Origin: Ananas comosus
Taxonomy: Eukaryota > Streptophyta > Magnoliopsida > Poales > Bromeliaceae
Direction of reading: 5' to 3'
NCBI RefSeq assembly: GCF_001540865.1
Contig: NC_033621.1
Span: 19,939,787 to 20,003,786, forward strand
DNA length: 64,000 nt
The notes under the pieces are model-generated. The model worked only from the letters and a program-made list of their open reading frames with translations. It did not search any database and was not told where the DNA came from. Positions within the stretch are counted from its first letter, which is position 1; each line of letters begins with the position of its first letter. Below, piece by piece: positions 23,167 through 33,890 of this stretch. The position numbers and the translations under genes are program-made.

Positions 23167-25483
23167 ATGGTGGGAGAAAGCAAGAACTCCATAGTACAAG
23201 TTAAAAAGTCTAATAGAGCCTCTACTTCATCACAAAGAACTGTGGAGTGTCGATCTCAAAAACCATGGCTTAGATCACAATCTCAAAAATCAGAACCTAC
23301 TCCACCTCTCAGTGAAGATCCACATGCATCCACTCATCTTCCTTCAACTATAACTGATCGGCCGTCATCTCCAACTATTGCTAATCCGGACACTAACACT
23401 ACAGATTTTGTTAAAGAACTAAGTTTTATTATCAATTAAATACTTCCTTACCTTTTTCCACTAGCAAATGTCGAAAGAAATCCTGTGATGCATAGGAAAA
23501 TCAATGCAAGGAAGAGATAGAGATAACAGTCATGTATTACGCTACAAAGACCATATATAAGTCACATCAGATCGGCATACGAATTGAGCGCATAGGAGCT
23601 CTCTCCTTGCGACTGCACTACAGCTTCACTTGCAGCTAGCAGCAGCAACTGTTGTTGCCAGCCAACTGCAGGTCTGCTGTTGGTGCAGCTAGCAGCTAGT
23701 AGCTATTGCTGCCTGCCTGCAAATGCAACCAGCAGCAGCAGCTTCTGCTGCTCGTGCAACCAGCAGCAGCTACAGCTGTGACTGCTGCTGTTAAGGGCTA
23801 CAGCGGCAATAGAGATCTATAATTAGCATACGCTGTAATCAAACAGCAATAATTTTTTTCATGTTAAAATCTATAAAAAAAACAACAATATTTCTATTTA
23901 GCACAAACTACATAAGTACATTACTCTTCATTATCTTCTATCCACCGTGCTCTACATTATTTTGCAGCCAAGAAGAAAGGAAGGGGACCTACTACAAATC
24001 CAAATGCGAAAAAGAGAAAAGAGGGAAAGAAAGGCAAAGTGGAAATTTCAAAACGCTTGGGTCGAGCTGTGGGCGGTGAAGAGCTGACGGAATTTATTAT
24101 AGAAATGGGAGTCATGTTGCGACAATATGCACCACTTAATGTTAACAAATGGGCTGAAGTACCTATGCATTATAAGGATAAGATGTGGGATGATTTAATG
24201 GTATGATATTCATTTTAAAATTTTTTAACCATTAAATATACTTCTTGTTGGCTCGTTTAATGATATTATATGAATGCTTTGATTAGTTGTATGTATTTAC
24301 TGTTTCTTAGAAAGAATACGATGGGATTGCTGGTTTTAGAAAGGAAGTGATGTATAATTTCAATCTATGTATAGAGATTGAAGACATCGCAAGCATCTAC
24401 ATTATAAACAATTTCTGACAGATAAAGAAAGGCTTCAAAATTATCCAGATGATATTACAAAATCATATTGGGCATCTTTAGTTGAATACTTTGGTTCTGA
24501 ACCATATAAGGTTATTAATTTATTATACATGTTATTAGCTTGCAAAAATTATTTTTACATGCAAATATGACCCTGCTTAATTTTTTGTAGAGAATGTCGA
24601 CGTGAAATAAAGCAAATCGAGCAAAACAATAAACCAACTCAATCTGTGGAAGAAAATCATTTGCTAGTGTCCTATATGATATGGTGATTTTGTCAATTAA
24701 TTTAATTTATGGATATCTTTTTATATTATATTAATTTTATGACATCAAGGTTTTAATTTTAAATTGATAGAGGGATCCAGAAACGGAGGTTGATCCTGAT
24801 TTAACTGAATACTGGAAAGCTACATATCAGCGAAGAACTGATAATACTTGGTGTTCTGATAAGGCTCAAAATGCTATGGTATAGCAACATTCTTTTGTAG
24901 CACAACTCTACTACATTTTCTATATATACATGTATTAGACTTGTGAAATCTTAAAAAGAGAAATTCAATTTTAATTATATATTTTGTTTTATATGCTTAG
25001 ACTTGTGAAGACGAGCATTTTTCTTCTAAATACAAATATGTTTCATATTACTTTTGTATCTCATTGAATGCAGCAACAATTTGAGCATGTAAGAAAATCA
25101 CAAGAAGAGTTAGGTGATCCTCCATTATCAACGGAAGAACATTTAACAAAGGCTTTTGGTGCACACTCGGGATATCTTTGTGGTTTAGGATGTGGACCTA
25201 AGCCATTAAGTAGTAAGAATTTGAAACCTAAAGCATCAGAAGAGGCTATTGAGAGACAAATAGAAGAATTGAAGAATGAGCTGAAGCAATCAAGAGAGGA
25301 GAATGAAGAGAGAGAAGCATGCCTACTAAAGGAGAAAGATGAGAGAGATGAGAGGTTTAAAAAAGAAATTGAAGAGATTGAAGCATGCATTAAGGCACAG
25401 TTTAAAGATAAATTTAATGAACAATTAAAGCTAATTGTTCAATTATATGGAGCGCCAACCACAACATCCCCTTCTTTGTAACA
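23167..25483 (+). pseudogene. second CACTA gene, TnpA/Transposase_24-like
   Basis: Several exon-like blocks separated by AT-rich GT..AG introns are readable. One starts at 23167 (Ser/Thr/Pro-rich, 90 aa). About 23968-24200 is Lys-rich, followed by a block containing MGVMLRQYAPLNVNKWAEVP. Others lie at about 24311-24510 (with YWASLVEYFGSEPYK), 24592-24690 and 24770-24880, and the last exon is 25074-25481. The last exon holds DPPLSTEEHLTKAFG followed by a highly charged coiled coil (about residues 60-120). This order resembles the plant Transposase_24 family that accompanies TNP2; the product would bind subterminal repeats. A stop near 24418 and frame changes argue against function. Exon borders are approximate. 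Confidence 0.68.
23600..23815. repeat. CAG/CTG-rich interrupted trinucleotide tract
   Basis: About 215 bases are dominated by GCAGC, AGCAGCAG and CTGCTG strings, with both CAG and CTG runs, so a transcript could fold back on itself. It lies between the first and second exon-like blocks of the second CACTA gene. No reading frame across it looks coding. Confidence 0.75.
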
Positions 25484-26367
25484 TATCGAAACCGCGATAG
25501 CGATTATCGAACTTTAGCCAAATTGGTTAAAGTGCCGAGAGAAATGGATAGACAAACTCCAGTTGACATTATAACAGTGTTGGAAGGGTCAAAGTTGAGT
25601 CCCGAGGGTGTTAAGCAAGTTTTAGCATTGCTCGGCACGATTTAAAGTGAAATATGCGAAAGAAATAGTTGGACAAGTTCCATTTAGCATTCCAACAAGG
25701 TTGGAAGGGCTAAAAATGGATTTAAGAGGTGCTAGAAAGGTTTTAGCATCAGTCGGCATGAAATAGAATCGAAAACAGTACAAAACCAACTTTATGGGCA
25801 AAGTGTACCGGTACAACCATCGAGTTATCACCGGTACAGCCCTGCAGCCCGAGAAGAGTAAGCTCTCGAGTTTGAGAAGAAAACTGAAAGTGTACCGGTG
25901 CACTTTGAAAATGTACCGCTACAAATGCTACGAAATCGAGAGAGTTGCTCTCGGGTTTGGCCTCTGCGCAGAGTTGTACCGGTACAAAATCCCGTGTACT
26001 GGTACACCTTGGTCTGGCAGCACATTTGAGGTCTGTTGCAAATAGCAATTGTTGGGGGGCTTTGTTGCAATTGTGACATACTAGAAATGAACCCAAACCC
26101 CTCCCCTTCACAGTCAACACCCATTTCACCCTCGTCCTCATATTTCCCTCTTTCTCTCTCTAGAACACTTGCCCTAGAGTAAGGATTGAAGGAGTAGAAG
26201 TTCGAGAAGGTGGATTTGGTGGTCTTGGTGGCTCTAGAAGCTCTCCTTCAAGAAGAACTTGGGGATAGCTTGTGGCAAAGGTGAGTTCATGCAAGATTAC
26301 TTCTAGGGTTTGGTTTTAAACCCAAGTTTTAGAGTTTTAAACTTCTTAGAAGCTCTAAAAGCATATT
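25484..26367 (+). mobile_element. LTR-like promoter fragment, unassigned
   Basis: After the CACTA stop codon the sequence changes character. In plus orientation it shows two related GGTTGGAAGGGCTAAA-like blocks (near 25580 and 25700), a palindrome array (25805-26010), a pyrimidine-rich stretch and a CTAGGGTTTGG leader. This is the layout seen in the opposite orientation at 1-1540. It ends where the next gypsy element begins (candidate TSD ATATT, 26363-26367). No terminal LTR bases are recognisable. Confidence 0.45.
25805..26010. repeat. array of GTACCGGTAC palindromes
   Basis: Perfect GTACCGGTAC occurs at 25805-25814 and 25976-25985. Variants with one or two changes lie near 25831 (CACCGGTAC), 25893 (GTACCGGTGC), 25913 (GTACCGCTAC) and 25999 (GTACTGGTAC). 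Most are followed by A or AAC, as in the array at 28695-28856. Confidence 0.8.
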
Positions 26368-29054
26368 TGTCACGCCCCGGGACCGGCGGAGGCCCTCCCG
26401 GTGGCGTGCCCAGACCCGCCATATGTCTACACATATAAGACGTCTAGAATAGAAGCGAAAGTAAAACCAAGAAATATAGCAAAAGAAAAAAACTACAACT
26501 AATGATATCTGAGCAGTATGATTCTATCATCTACAACAAGGTAAAAGGACAATACTGAAGCAATAAAAATGAAACACAAAGTTATACAACGTCTGTCCAA
26601 AAGGTACACAAAAGGGTAGTCTCTAGTACACTGGTACAGCTCTCAGCCTCTCCAAAATAAAATACATCGAGAGGTAGACCACCTAGAACTCGTCACTCGC
26701 TGAAGAGCTAGCTCGAAGTAATGCCCTTCCCAAGGTCCCTAGCCTCTCCCGGCGTGGAAGGCTCTGAAAGAAAACATAAAACAGAGGGCGTGAGAACTAT
26801 AATTTATAGTTCCCAGTGGGCAATTACTGACCTCAGCTCAATGCACCAATAGGCCCCAAAAGAAAAGGGTAAGCCAAAAAGAGCAATAGAATGGAATAAA
26901 TTGCATTTGTAAAAGCATAATTAAAATGCTAAACAACTACACTGCGATTAAACATGATGTTAATACAATGCACCTTTACTTTATCATAACTATTATGTCT
27001 CTACAGGCCACAAGTAAATATCACGGTTTACTTAATGAAGTTATGAAGATCATACTTTATCATGGCAACAATGTATATATGAATACAATAAGCAATATCT
27101 CCTAGCATGCTACATGTATGTATGTATACTCAAATGTCCAAAACTATGCTAGAAGCAAGTCCAAGTAATCCAACTACTACTCTCTATCTAGTAGTGATTA
27201 TAACACACTCGACGCCGTGTCGATTTTCATTTCCAATTAAGGACCTACCCAAGGTAGTCCAGCTTGTGCCGCCTAAGTGCCTGTGGTAGCCAAACATCCC
27301 TACTCTTGGAATGTGTCTGTCCCACTCGACCCCGTAGACTTCTCAATACCGCACGAGCGAACATAAGTCGCGTAGGCTAACTCCGGAGTGCCGGCTTGTA
27401 GGGAGCGACCCTCACAAGCATGTGCGAATGAGTACAAATGGCAAGGAAGCGTAGTCAAAGGCTCAAGTATCCAACCTTCATGTCTCAAACATGGCAATAG
27501 CTACTAGTAACCTAACGGTCTAGCTCTAGGTCACAATGTGATAACCCAACACTCACTTGCTTAGTGTCTCTTTATGACACTTAAGCACCACCACTAATCA
27601 AGCCCAAATTATGTTCTAAGTTCCCATTTAAGACATTAACATCAATACTCACTATGGTCGGAGCCCAATGCCTCTTTATGACATTGGCCCAAATTCTCAA
27701 TAGTCTAAGTCCCTATAGTCTAAGTCCCCAAGCCTCTCTAGACTTCCAAAGTCTCTAATACCATAATTGGGCATAAAGATTAAATACATGAAAATAATAT
27801 TCATTTTCATAATAGGAATCATGGTTCCAAGTCCCAACTAGAATGCTATGTCCCACATGCATGCACCCTACCACATAGAGGTCCAAAAATTTACTATACA
27901 TAACATATGCATGTTAAGCATTCTAAAATTCATAATAAATATATCTAACATGATTATGCATGCTTTTTCATTTACTCAAAACATCACAAATAAGATTTTC
28001 TCATTGTGTGACAAGGTCAAACCCACCAAACCGTCGCGTAGTCCCTCGATTCGCCGAACGGAGTTGTCCACTAGTCTCAAAATACCCTAAAAGTATTGAG
28101 CGAAGAGATACACGGGCATTACGATCAACTATAAGATCAAATATTAACCAACATAGCAAAAGGGCTAAAACTCACCTAAAGGGTAGAAAATCTCCCCCAA
28201 GCTCCTAAAGAGAGTTAGAATCCTTCCAATCCAACCCAAAGGAAGATTCTAATCCAAATAATTTAGCTTCAAAAGCCCTAGATGCAAAATGCCCAAAATA
28301 AGCCCTAAAATCTCATTCTAGGGTTTCATCTCAAAACCACCAATAAAAATTCAATCTAGAGGGAGAGAACAAGTAGATTACCTCTTAGAAGCTTCAATCT
28401 AGGCTCTAAATCCTCTAACCTCAGAGATCTTCCCTTAACAAGGCTCCAAATCCAAACTTCAAGCTTCAACAATAGTGGAATTGCACCAAAAGAGAAAAAG
28501 AGAGAGAGATTAAACCCTTAATCCAAGCTAAAAATGAGATCAAAACCAAAGGAGAAGCATGGAGGAGCTCCCCTTACCTTCTCTCAGCACTGGCAGGCTC
28601 AAAGAGCAGCCCTAGGGGCGTGGGTGCTGTTATAGAGATGCCACAATCGCAAAAAACCCCCTGCAGTTCAAACTGCTCAAAATCAGCCACCTTATACCAG
28701 TACACGGGCCCTTGTACCGGTACAAGCCCTGCGAAAAGTCTCAACCCGAGGCTCGGATTGGGGGGTTCAGCGGCTCTGTACCGGTATAAGCCCGATGGCT
28801 GTACCGGTACAACCATCAACCTTGTATCGGTACAACCACCAACCTTGTACCGGTACAAGACCTCCAGACAGCTACCCGAGAGTTGGCCAAATCCCCTTTT
28901 TTTTCGGGTTTTGGTGCAAGACTTTAAACCATAATTCTTGGGATACGAGCCATAGGTCGGAACACTGTCAACGACCCACCAGAAAGTCTAGAAGGACTCA
29001 GAACACAGCTCGAACACTCGAACCTCGTAATTTGCAAAGGTCCAGTGTGTTACA
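26368..29054 (-). repeat. 3' LTR of Tekay-type element
   Basis: 2687 bp, TGTCACGCCCCGGG...GTGTGTTACA on the plus strand (TGTAACACAC...GGGGCGTGACA in element orientation). Four or five GTACCGGTAC palindromes lie at 28695-28856, upstream in element orientation of a weak TATA-like CTATAAC (complement of 28629-28635). A shorter relative of the LTR at 6704-10451. Confidence 0.85.
28695..28856. repeat. array of GTACCGGTAC palindromes in gypsy LTR
   Basis: Perfect copies are at 28714-28723, 28801-28810 and 28847-28856. One-mismatch copies are at 28778-28787 (GTACCGGTAT) and 28824-28833 (GTATCGGTAC), with a weaker one near 28695. Three lie 23 bases apart (28801, 28824, 28847) within the repeated context CCTTGTACCGGTACAACCA. 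The motif is its own reverse complement. Confidence 0.88.
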
Positions 29055-29075
29055 TTCACCCCTCCTAAAAGGAGT
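29055..29075 (-). other. polypurine tract of Tekay-type element
   Basis: Directly beside the LTR the minus strand reads TTTTAGGAGGGGTGA, a purine-rich primer site for plus-strand DNA synthesis. Comparable tracts lie at 10452-10468 and, inverted, near 16610-16625. Confidence 0.75.
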
Positions 29076-29107
29076 TTCGTCCGCGAAACTCAAAAAGTAA
29101 AGATACC

Positions 29108-29821
29108 TCAAGCCTCCATCTGAAAAAGATGGGGATAGCGCTCCCGCAACGCGCTCTCCAACTCCCAAGTGGCCTTGCGCTCGTCGTGATTGCTCCAAAG
29201 CACCTTCACGTAGGGAATTTTTCGGTTCCGTAATCTTTTCACCTCGCAAGCCAAAATCCTCGAAGGTTGCTCCTCAAAGCTCAAGTCCTCCCTCAGCTCC
29301 AAAGGCGTAGCGTCCAAAACATGAGTCGGGTCGTGGATGTACTTCCGAAGGACCGATACATGGAATACATTATGTACACCCGATAGGTTCGGTGGTAGAG
29401 CAAGTCTATACGCTACCGGGCCTACACGCTCCAAAACCTCATACGGTCCAATGTATCGGGGGCTCAACTTACCCCGGATTCCAAATCTTCTAATTTCTTT
29501 GGTCGGCGAGAATTTCAAGAACACATGGTCTCCAATCTGAAACTCCAAATCTCGTCGACGCCGGTCAGCGTAACTCCTCTGCCTACTCTGGGCTGTCAAC
29601 AGTCGCTCCCTAGCAATGCGAACCTTGTCCTCTGCTTTCCGGAGCACATCTGGGCCTAAAGCCAATCTCTCGCCAACTTCACTCCAATGAAGTGGCGATC
29701 TACACTTCCGACCATAGAGTGCCTCGAACGGTGTCATCTTGATGCTTACTTGATAACTGTTGTTATAAGCAAACTCTGCCATCGGTAGATGCTGCGACCA
29801 TCCTCCCTTGAAATCAATCAC
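29108..29821 (-). CDS. pol: integrase C-terminal region with chromodomain
   Basis: The C-terminal end of gypsy integrase, which inserts element DNA into chromosomes. Residues 1-45 finish the catalytic core (LPMAEFAYNNSYQ, ALYGRKCRSP). About 60-150 is the GPY/F-type region with GDHVFLKFSP and LSPRYIGPYEV. After HVSVLRKY, residues 180-235 resemble a chromodomain (ILACEVKRLRNRKIPYVKVLW, ending ATWELES..). It is in the same frame as 30481-29828, separated only by a TGA at 29828-29830 where relatives have Arg, so the whole is one broken integrase. Chromodomains of this group are thought to steer insertion to heterochromatin. Confidence 0.85.
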   Translation of the reverse strand: MIDFKGGWSQHLPMAEFAYNNSYQVSIKMTPFEALYGRKCRSPLHWSEVGERLALGPDVLRKAEDKVRIARERLLTAQSRQRSYADRRRRDLEFQIGDHVFLKFSPTKEIRRFGIRGKLSPRYIGPYEVLERVGPVAYRLALPPNLSGVHNVFHVSVLRKYIHDPTHVLDATPLELREDLSFEEQPSRILACEVKRLRNRKIPYVKVLWSNHDERKATWELESALRERYPHLFQMEA

Positions 29822-29827
29822 GCAGGC

Positions 29828-30481
29828 TCAAAGCATGTCCTCGAAAGTCTGTATAGTATGCTCCGACTGCCCAGCACGCTGGGGGTGGAAGGCAGTGCTG
29901 AAGTTCAAGCGCGTACTCAGAGCATCCTGTAAGCTTCTCCAAAAGTGGGATACAAAACGGGGATCTCGATCTGATACTATAGAAGTAGGTATTCCGTGCA
30001 ATCGCAAAATCTCATCCAAATAAATCTGTGTGAGTCTCTCACAAGTCCAAGTAGTGTGGATAGGTATGAAATGGGCCGATTTCGTCAACCTATCCACGAT
30101 CACCCAAATAGCGTCATGCCCGGCCAATGAGCGAGGCAATTCCATCACGAAATCCATGGTGATCTTTTCCCACTTCCACACTAGAATCGGTAGGCTCTGA
30201 AGTTTTTCCGCGGGAACTCGGTGTTCAGCTTTCACCTGTTGGCAAGTTAAGCATCTGGCAACAAACTCACCAACATCCTTCTTCATCCCGGGCCACCAAT
30301 AAAGCAACTTCAAGTCCTTGTACATCTTGGTCCCTCCCGGATGTATAGCATACGGTGCTCGGTGCGCTTCTTGAAGAATATCCTCTTTAATGCCTAAGTC
30401 CGCCGGTACACAAAGTCGTCCACGGAACCGCATCAATCCATCACCGTCTAAAGTGAAGTCACCGGTGCAACCATCAACCAT
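29828..30481 (-). CDS. pol: gypsy integrase catalytic core (partial frame)
   Basis: An HHCC-type zinc-binding end (the His pair is upstream; CLTCQQVK gives the Cys pair) is followed by the DDE core: TMDFVMELP with the first Asp, SDRDPRFVSHFW with the second Asp, and QSEHTIQTFEDML with the catalytic Glu about 36 residues later. Frame 30744-30448 runs into this region from upstream and is shifted by one base near 30480. The frame ends at a TGA (29828-29830). All three catalytic residues are present although the gene is broken. Confidence 0.85.
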   Translation of the reverse strand: MVDGCTGDFTLDGDGLMRFRGRLCVPADLGIKEDILQEAHRAPYAIHPGGTKMYKDLKLLYWWPGMKKDVGEFVARCLTCQQVKAEHRVPAEKLQSLPILVWKWEKITMDFVMELPRSLAGHDAIWVIVDRLTKSAHFIPIHTTWTCERLTQIYLDEILRLHGIPTSIVSDRDPRFVSHFWRSLQDALSTRLNFSTAFHPQRAGQSEHTIQTFEDML

Positions 30482-30744
30482 CTTAGCTCGAATTTATGTA
30501 ATTCCACATCGGAGACTTGCTTTTCTTTAATCCTTTCTATAAGTGTAGGTTGCACCATCAAAGTCATCAGTCTCAAAGGTGTATCAGGAGCCACCACCTC
30601 CAACTCCAACTGCTTCAACTGTTCGATCAACGGCGGTTGAGTAACCACAAGCATCGCTAAGTTTTCCGTCGATTTCCTACTTACCACGTTAGCCTTGCCT
30701 GGGTGGTAAAAAATAGTCAAGTCATAATCCTTGAGTAGCTCCAA
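30448..30744 (-). pseudogene. pol: RNase H/integrase linker of gypsy pol
   Basis: Same frame as the RT ORF, immediately after its stop codon (30745-30747), continuing with ELLKDYDLTIFYHPGKANVV, the typical end of gypsy RNase H. Past about 30480 the frame is wrong and the true sequence moves to the overlapping frame of the integrase ORF, so a single-base indel lies close to 30480. Not a separate gene. Confidence 0.8.
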
Positions 30745-32673
30745 TCATCTGCGATGCCTCAAGTTCAACTCCTTCTGAGTGAATAGATATTTTAAGCTCT
30801 TGTGATCCGTGTATACTTCACACCGCTCGCCATAAAGATAGTGGCGCCATAGCTTCAATGCGAACACTACGGTCGCCAACTCCAAATCATGCGTCGGATA
30901 GTTCTTTTCATATTCCTTCAGTTGGCGAAAAGCATACGCGATCACCTTGTCGTCCTGCATCAAAACACATCCCAATCTATTAAAAGAAGTATCGCCATAA
31001 ATCACATACCCTGCTCCAGTAACTGGCAAGGTTAGGATCGGGGTAGTAGTCAGTCTCTGCTTCAACTCTTGGAAGCTCCTTTCACACGCATCATTCCAGA
31101 TAAACTTGGTGCCTTTATGCGTGAGCCTCGTGAGGGGAGTAGACAACTTTGCAAATCCCTCAACAAACCGTCGGTAGTAGCCGGCCAAACCAATGAAGCT
31201 CCGTATCTCGGTCACACTCGTCGGCCTCGGCCAATCCTTGATAGCTTTAATTTTTCTTGGATCCACAGCTATCCCTGATCCTGAAATCAAATGGCCCAAA
31301 AACGCCACCTCTCTAAGCCAAAACTCACACTTTTTCAACTTGGCATAGAGCTTCTTTTCCCAAAGCACTTGGAGTACAAGTCTCAAGTGTTCCTCGTGAT
31401 CCGCATCACTTCGGGAATAGACCAAAATGTCGTCGATGACCACCACGACAAACCTGTCTAAATAAGGCTTGAAAACACGGTTCATTAGATCCATAAAAGC
31501 TGCCGGGGCATTAGTAAGCCCAAACGGCATAACAGTAAACTCATAATGTCCATACCGTGTTCTAAAAGCCGTCTTTGACACATCCTCAAGCTTGATCTTT
31601 AGTTGGTGATATCCCGACTGCAGGTCGATCTTGGAATACACACTGGATCCCTGTAGCTGATCAAATAGATCGTCGATCCTCGGCAATGGATACTTATTCT
31701 TAATCGTGACTTTATTAAGTTCACGATAGTCCACGCACAAGCGAAGTGATCCATCCTTCTTCTTAACAAACAAGACCGGTGCTCCCCAAGGTGACACACT
31801 CGGTCGCACAAAACCTTTGTCCAGAAGATCCTGCAACTGTGCCTTCAGCTCCTTCAATTCCGCTGGTGCCATCCTATAGGGTGCCTTTGAGATTGGAGTA
31901 GTCCCGGGAACGAGATCTACTACAAACTCAATCTCCCTATCAGGTGGCATGCCTGGAAGCTCCGCTGGAAACACATCTCCAAACTCCCGCACTACGGGGA
32001 TATCCTCAATCCTAGGGGCGTCATCCACACCCCGCAACACAACAGTAGCCAAGTAGGCTACGCAGCCTCTACTAATCAACTGCCTAGCTCGAGAGGAGCT
32101 AATCGTCATCGCAAACAGCGAACTCTGGCATCCTCGGTACACAACCTCCGCCTGCCCCGGCTCTCTAAATGTCACCGTTCGATCCTTGCAATCGATAGTG
32201 GCGTAGTACTTAGTCAACCAATCCATGCCCAACACAACATCAAACTCCCCGAGTTTATGCAAAGCTAGCAAGTCCACGGGCATGATCCAATCTCCAACCC
32301 GAACAGGGCAACTGGGGCAAAACTCCCGAATGTCCAAAGAATGATCGGGTACAACAACTCGTCCCGGATGCAACAAGGATACAAGTGGGATGCCATGCAA
32401 CTCGGCAAACAGCCGGTCTATGAATGAATGCGATGCACCGGTATCAAACAAAGCTCTAACTCGAATACCATGAAGTAAAATGATACCTGCGACCACATTC
32501 TCGGCTGCCGCCGCCTCCTCAGTCTGGGCCGCGTACATGCGCCCGCTCGGGGCCTGTCGTGACCCCTCCGCCTGCCGTAGAACTGGCGGCCGCCCGGCCT
32601 GGTGATGCGCAGAAGATGTCCCCTGACTGGGACCTGGCGATGCTGGTGCAGATGCCGAAGATGGCGCTGGCAA
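30745..32673 (-). CDS. pol: gypsy protease-reverse transcriptase-RNase H (642 aa)
   Basis: Pol enzymes that mature the particle and copy element RNA into DNA. A Pro/Ser-rich linker leads to the aspartic protease ([11 protein letters not shown], about residue 75). The RT follows with [22 protein letters not shown] and [11 protein letters not shown], an I-D-D variant of the Y-x-D-D active site. RNase H begins near residue 530 and includes [15 protein letters not shown] and [17 protein letters not shown]. It ends at TGA 30745-30747 where relatives read Trp. The first Met shown is only the first in an open frame; the real start is upstream in gag, which is in the same frame but interrupted by stops at 32710-32712 and 32749-32751. 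Confidence 0.9.
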   Translation of the reverse strand: MPAPSSASAPASPGPSQGTSSAHHQAGRPPVLRQAEGSRQAPSGRMYAAQTEEAAAAENVVAGIILLHGIRVRALFDTGASHSFIDRLFAELHGIPLVSLLHPGRVVVPDHSLDIREFCPSCPVRVGDWIMPVDLLALHKLGEFDVVLGMDWLTKYYATIDCKDRTVTFREPGQAEVVYRGCQSSLFAMTISSSRARQLISRGCVAYLATVVLRGVDDAPRIEDIPVVREFGDVFPAELPGMPPDREIEFVVDLVPGTTPISKAPYRMAPAELKELKAQLQDLLDKGFVRPSVSPWGAPVLFVKKKDGSLRLCVDYRELNKVTIKNKYPLPRIDDLFDQLQGSSVYSKIDLQSGYHQLKIKLEDVSKTAFRTRYGHYEFTVMPFGLTNAPAAFMDLMNRVFKPYLDRFVVVVIDDILVYSRSDADHEEHLRLVLQVLWEKKLYAKLKKCEFWLREVAFLGHLISGSGIAVDPRKIKAIKDWPRPTSVTEIRSFIGLAGYYRRFVEGFAKLSTPLTRLTHKGTKFIWNDACERSFQELKQRLTTTPILTLPVTGAGYVIYGDTSFNRLGCVLMQDDKVIAYAFRQLKEYEKNYPTHDLELATVVFALKLWRHYLYGERCEVYTDHKSLKYLFTQKELNLRHRR

Positions 32674-32699
32674 TGGACTCCTCGGGCAGTCCGACTGAA

Positions 32700-33110
32700 A
32701 GTGGCCCTCCTAGCTACACAAAAAGCACCTGCCCCGGCTGCGTGAACACTACCGCGGGTAATGAGGACCGCCACAGATCACGCAGCGGGGAGCCTGGCGA
32801 CGATCGGGTCCTCCTCGCTGAGTAGACGAGCCATGTCCCCGCGACTGGCTCCGGCTCCTGGGGTGCCTCGGCGGCCTCCGTGAGTGCGTCTGACTCGCAC
32901 CCTCAGCCGCGAGCCTCATTCCCTTCCCCTTCTCCGAGCTCTCGCGACGCTCCTGAAGATCTGCCGCTCTAGCCTCTACAATCAACGCTCGATTCACAAC
33001 CTCCCGATAGGTCTGGAGGTTGGAAGACTGCACCAACCGGAAGATAGAAGGCCGTAATCCACGCTAAAAAATGCGGGCCTTGTCCTCGTCATCCCTCACA
33101 ACAAACGGTA
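32700..33110 (-). pseudogene. gag: gag remnant of Tekay-type element
   Basis: The frame carries YREVVNRALIVEARAADLQERRES, an Arg/Ser-rich basic stretch, and the start of zinc knuckle 1 (CVICGGPHYPR, then TAG). A second knuckle (CFLCS, stop, EGHFQSDC) follows before the protease ORF in the same frame. Both stops equal a single C-to-T or G-to-A change from the residue in the related gag at 13331-13394. Upstream sequence matches the other gag only to about 33212. Confidence 0.8.
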
Positions 33111-33212
33111 CATAGTGAAGAACTCCCTCTCGTACTCGGCCACAGACCGCTCGTCCTGGCGCAAGCCGTGCAAATCCTGCTCCATCTTTCTCTTGACACT
33201 GGTCGGGAAGTA

Positions 33213-33890
33213 GTACACAGTAAAGAAACTAAGTTCGTTTGGAATGATACGTGTGAGTAAAGTTTCTTGGAATTGAAGGAACGGTTGACAATCGCTACAA
33301 TTTTGGCATTACCCATTCTAGAAGATGGATATGTGATATATAGTAATGCTTTCCTTAGTAGGTTGGGTTGTGTCTTGATGCAAGACGGAGAGGTAATTGC
33401 ATACAACTCTCGTCAATTGAAAGATTATAAAAAGAACTATCCCACCTACGATTTGGAGTTGGCAGTTGTAGTTTTTATCTTAAAGTTATGGCGGCACTAT
33501 TTATGTGGTGAGCGTTGCGAGGTATATACTGGTTTAGAGAGAAACTCACATAACTGTAACTCGATGAGATTGCGCGACTTCACAAGAGTGCCTATCTCTA
33601 TTATATTGGATCGAGATCTTAAATTTGTATCTCACTTTTAGAAGAGCCTTCGTGAAGCACTTGGCACACAATTGGATTTTACACCGTTTTCCACCCTCAA
33701 AGTGACGGGCAATCGAAACGCACCATTCAAATTTTGGAGGACATGTTTCAGACATGTGTTTTGGATTTTCAAAGTACACGACACCAACACCTATCTATGG
33801 CGGAGTTTGTTTATAATAATAGTTATTAAGCAAGTATCAAGATGGCCTTATTTGAAGATTGATCCAAATATAGTAATTTTATATAAACTG
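33213..33890 (+). pseudogene. pol: gypsy RNase H/integrase fragment, opposite strand
   Basis: The plus strand encodes RNase H-like sequence ([39 protein letters not shown]) and then jumps at about 33530 to integrase ([19 protein letters not shown], then a stop and LREALGTQLDFT). The intervening several hundred residues are deleted. The first ATG is at 33267, but the homology begins near 33220 and includes a TGA. It is fused head-to-head with the minus-strand element at about 33212. No LTR is visible; the right end dissolves in AT-rich sequence near 33890. Confidence 0.78.

Larger units (their letters stand above)
3950..25483 (+). mobile_element. decayed CACTA (En/Spm) DNA transposon
   Basis: Pieces in order on the plus strand are a TNP2-like transposase (3954-6065), its C-terminal region (21800-23023) and a second gene with Transposase_24/TnpA-like features (23167-25481). 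This pair and order are typical of plant CACTA elements. Between 6144 and 21794 the element is interrupted by a solo LTR that itself carries a gypsy element. I see neither the CACTA terminal inverted repeats nor a 3-bp TSD: the left end abuts a copia LTR and the right end abuts an LTR-like fragment, so both termini are probably lost. Frameshifts and stops show it is inactive. Confidence 0.85.
26368..33212 (-). mobile_element. Tekay/Del-type Ty3/gypsy chromovirus, 5' end lost
   Basis: On the minus strand the order is gag remnant (about 33110-32749), protease-RT-RNase H (32673-30745), connection and integrase (30744-29828), integrase C-terminus with chromodomain (29821-29108), polypurine tract, and a 2.69-kb 3' LTR (29054-26368). 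The pol order PR-RT-RH-INT defines Ty3/gypsy; the C-terminal chromodomain and very long LTR point to the Tekay (Del) lineage. The 5' LTR, PBS and early gag are absent: at about 33212 the sequence switches to a plus-strand gypsy fragment. Coding damage is limited to a few stop codons and one frameshift. Confidence 0.88.
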
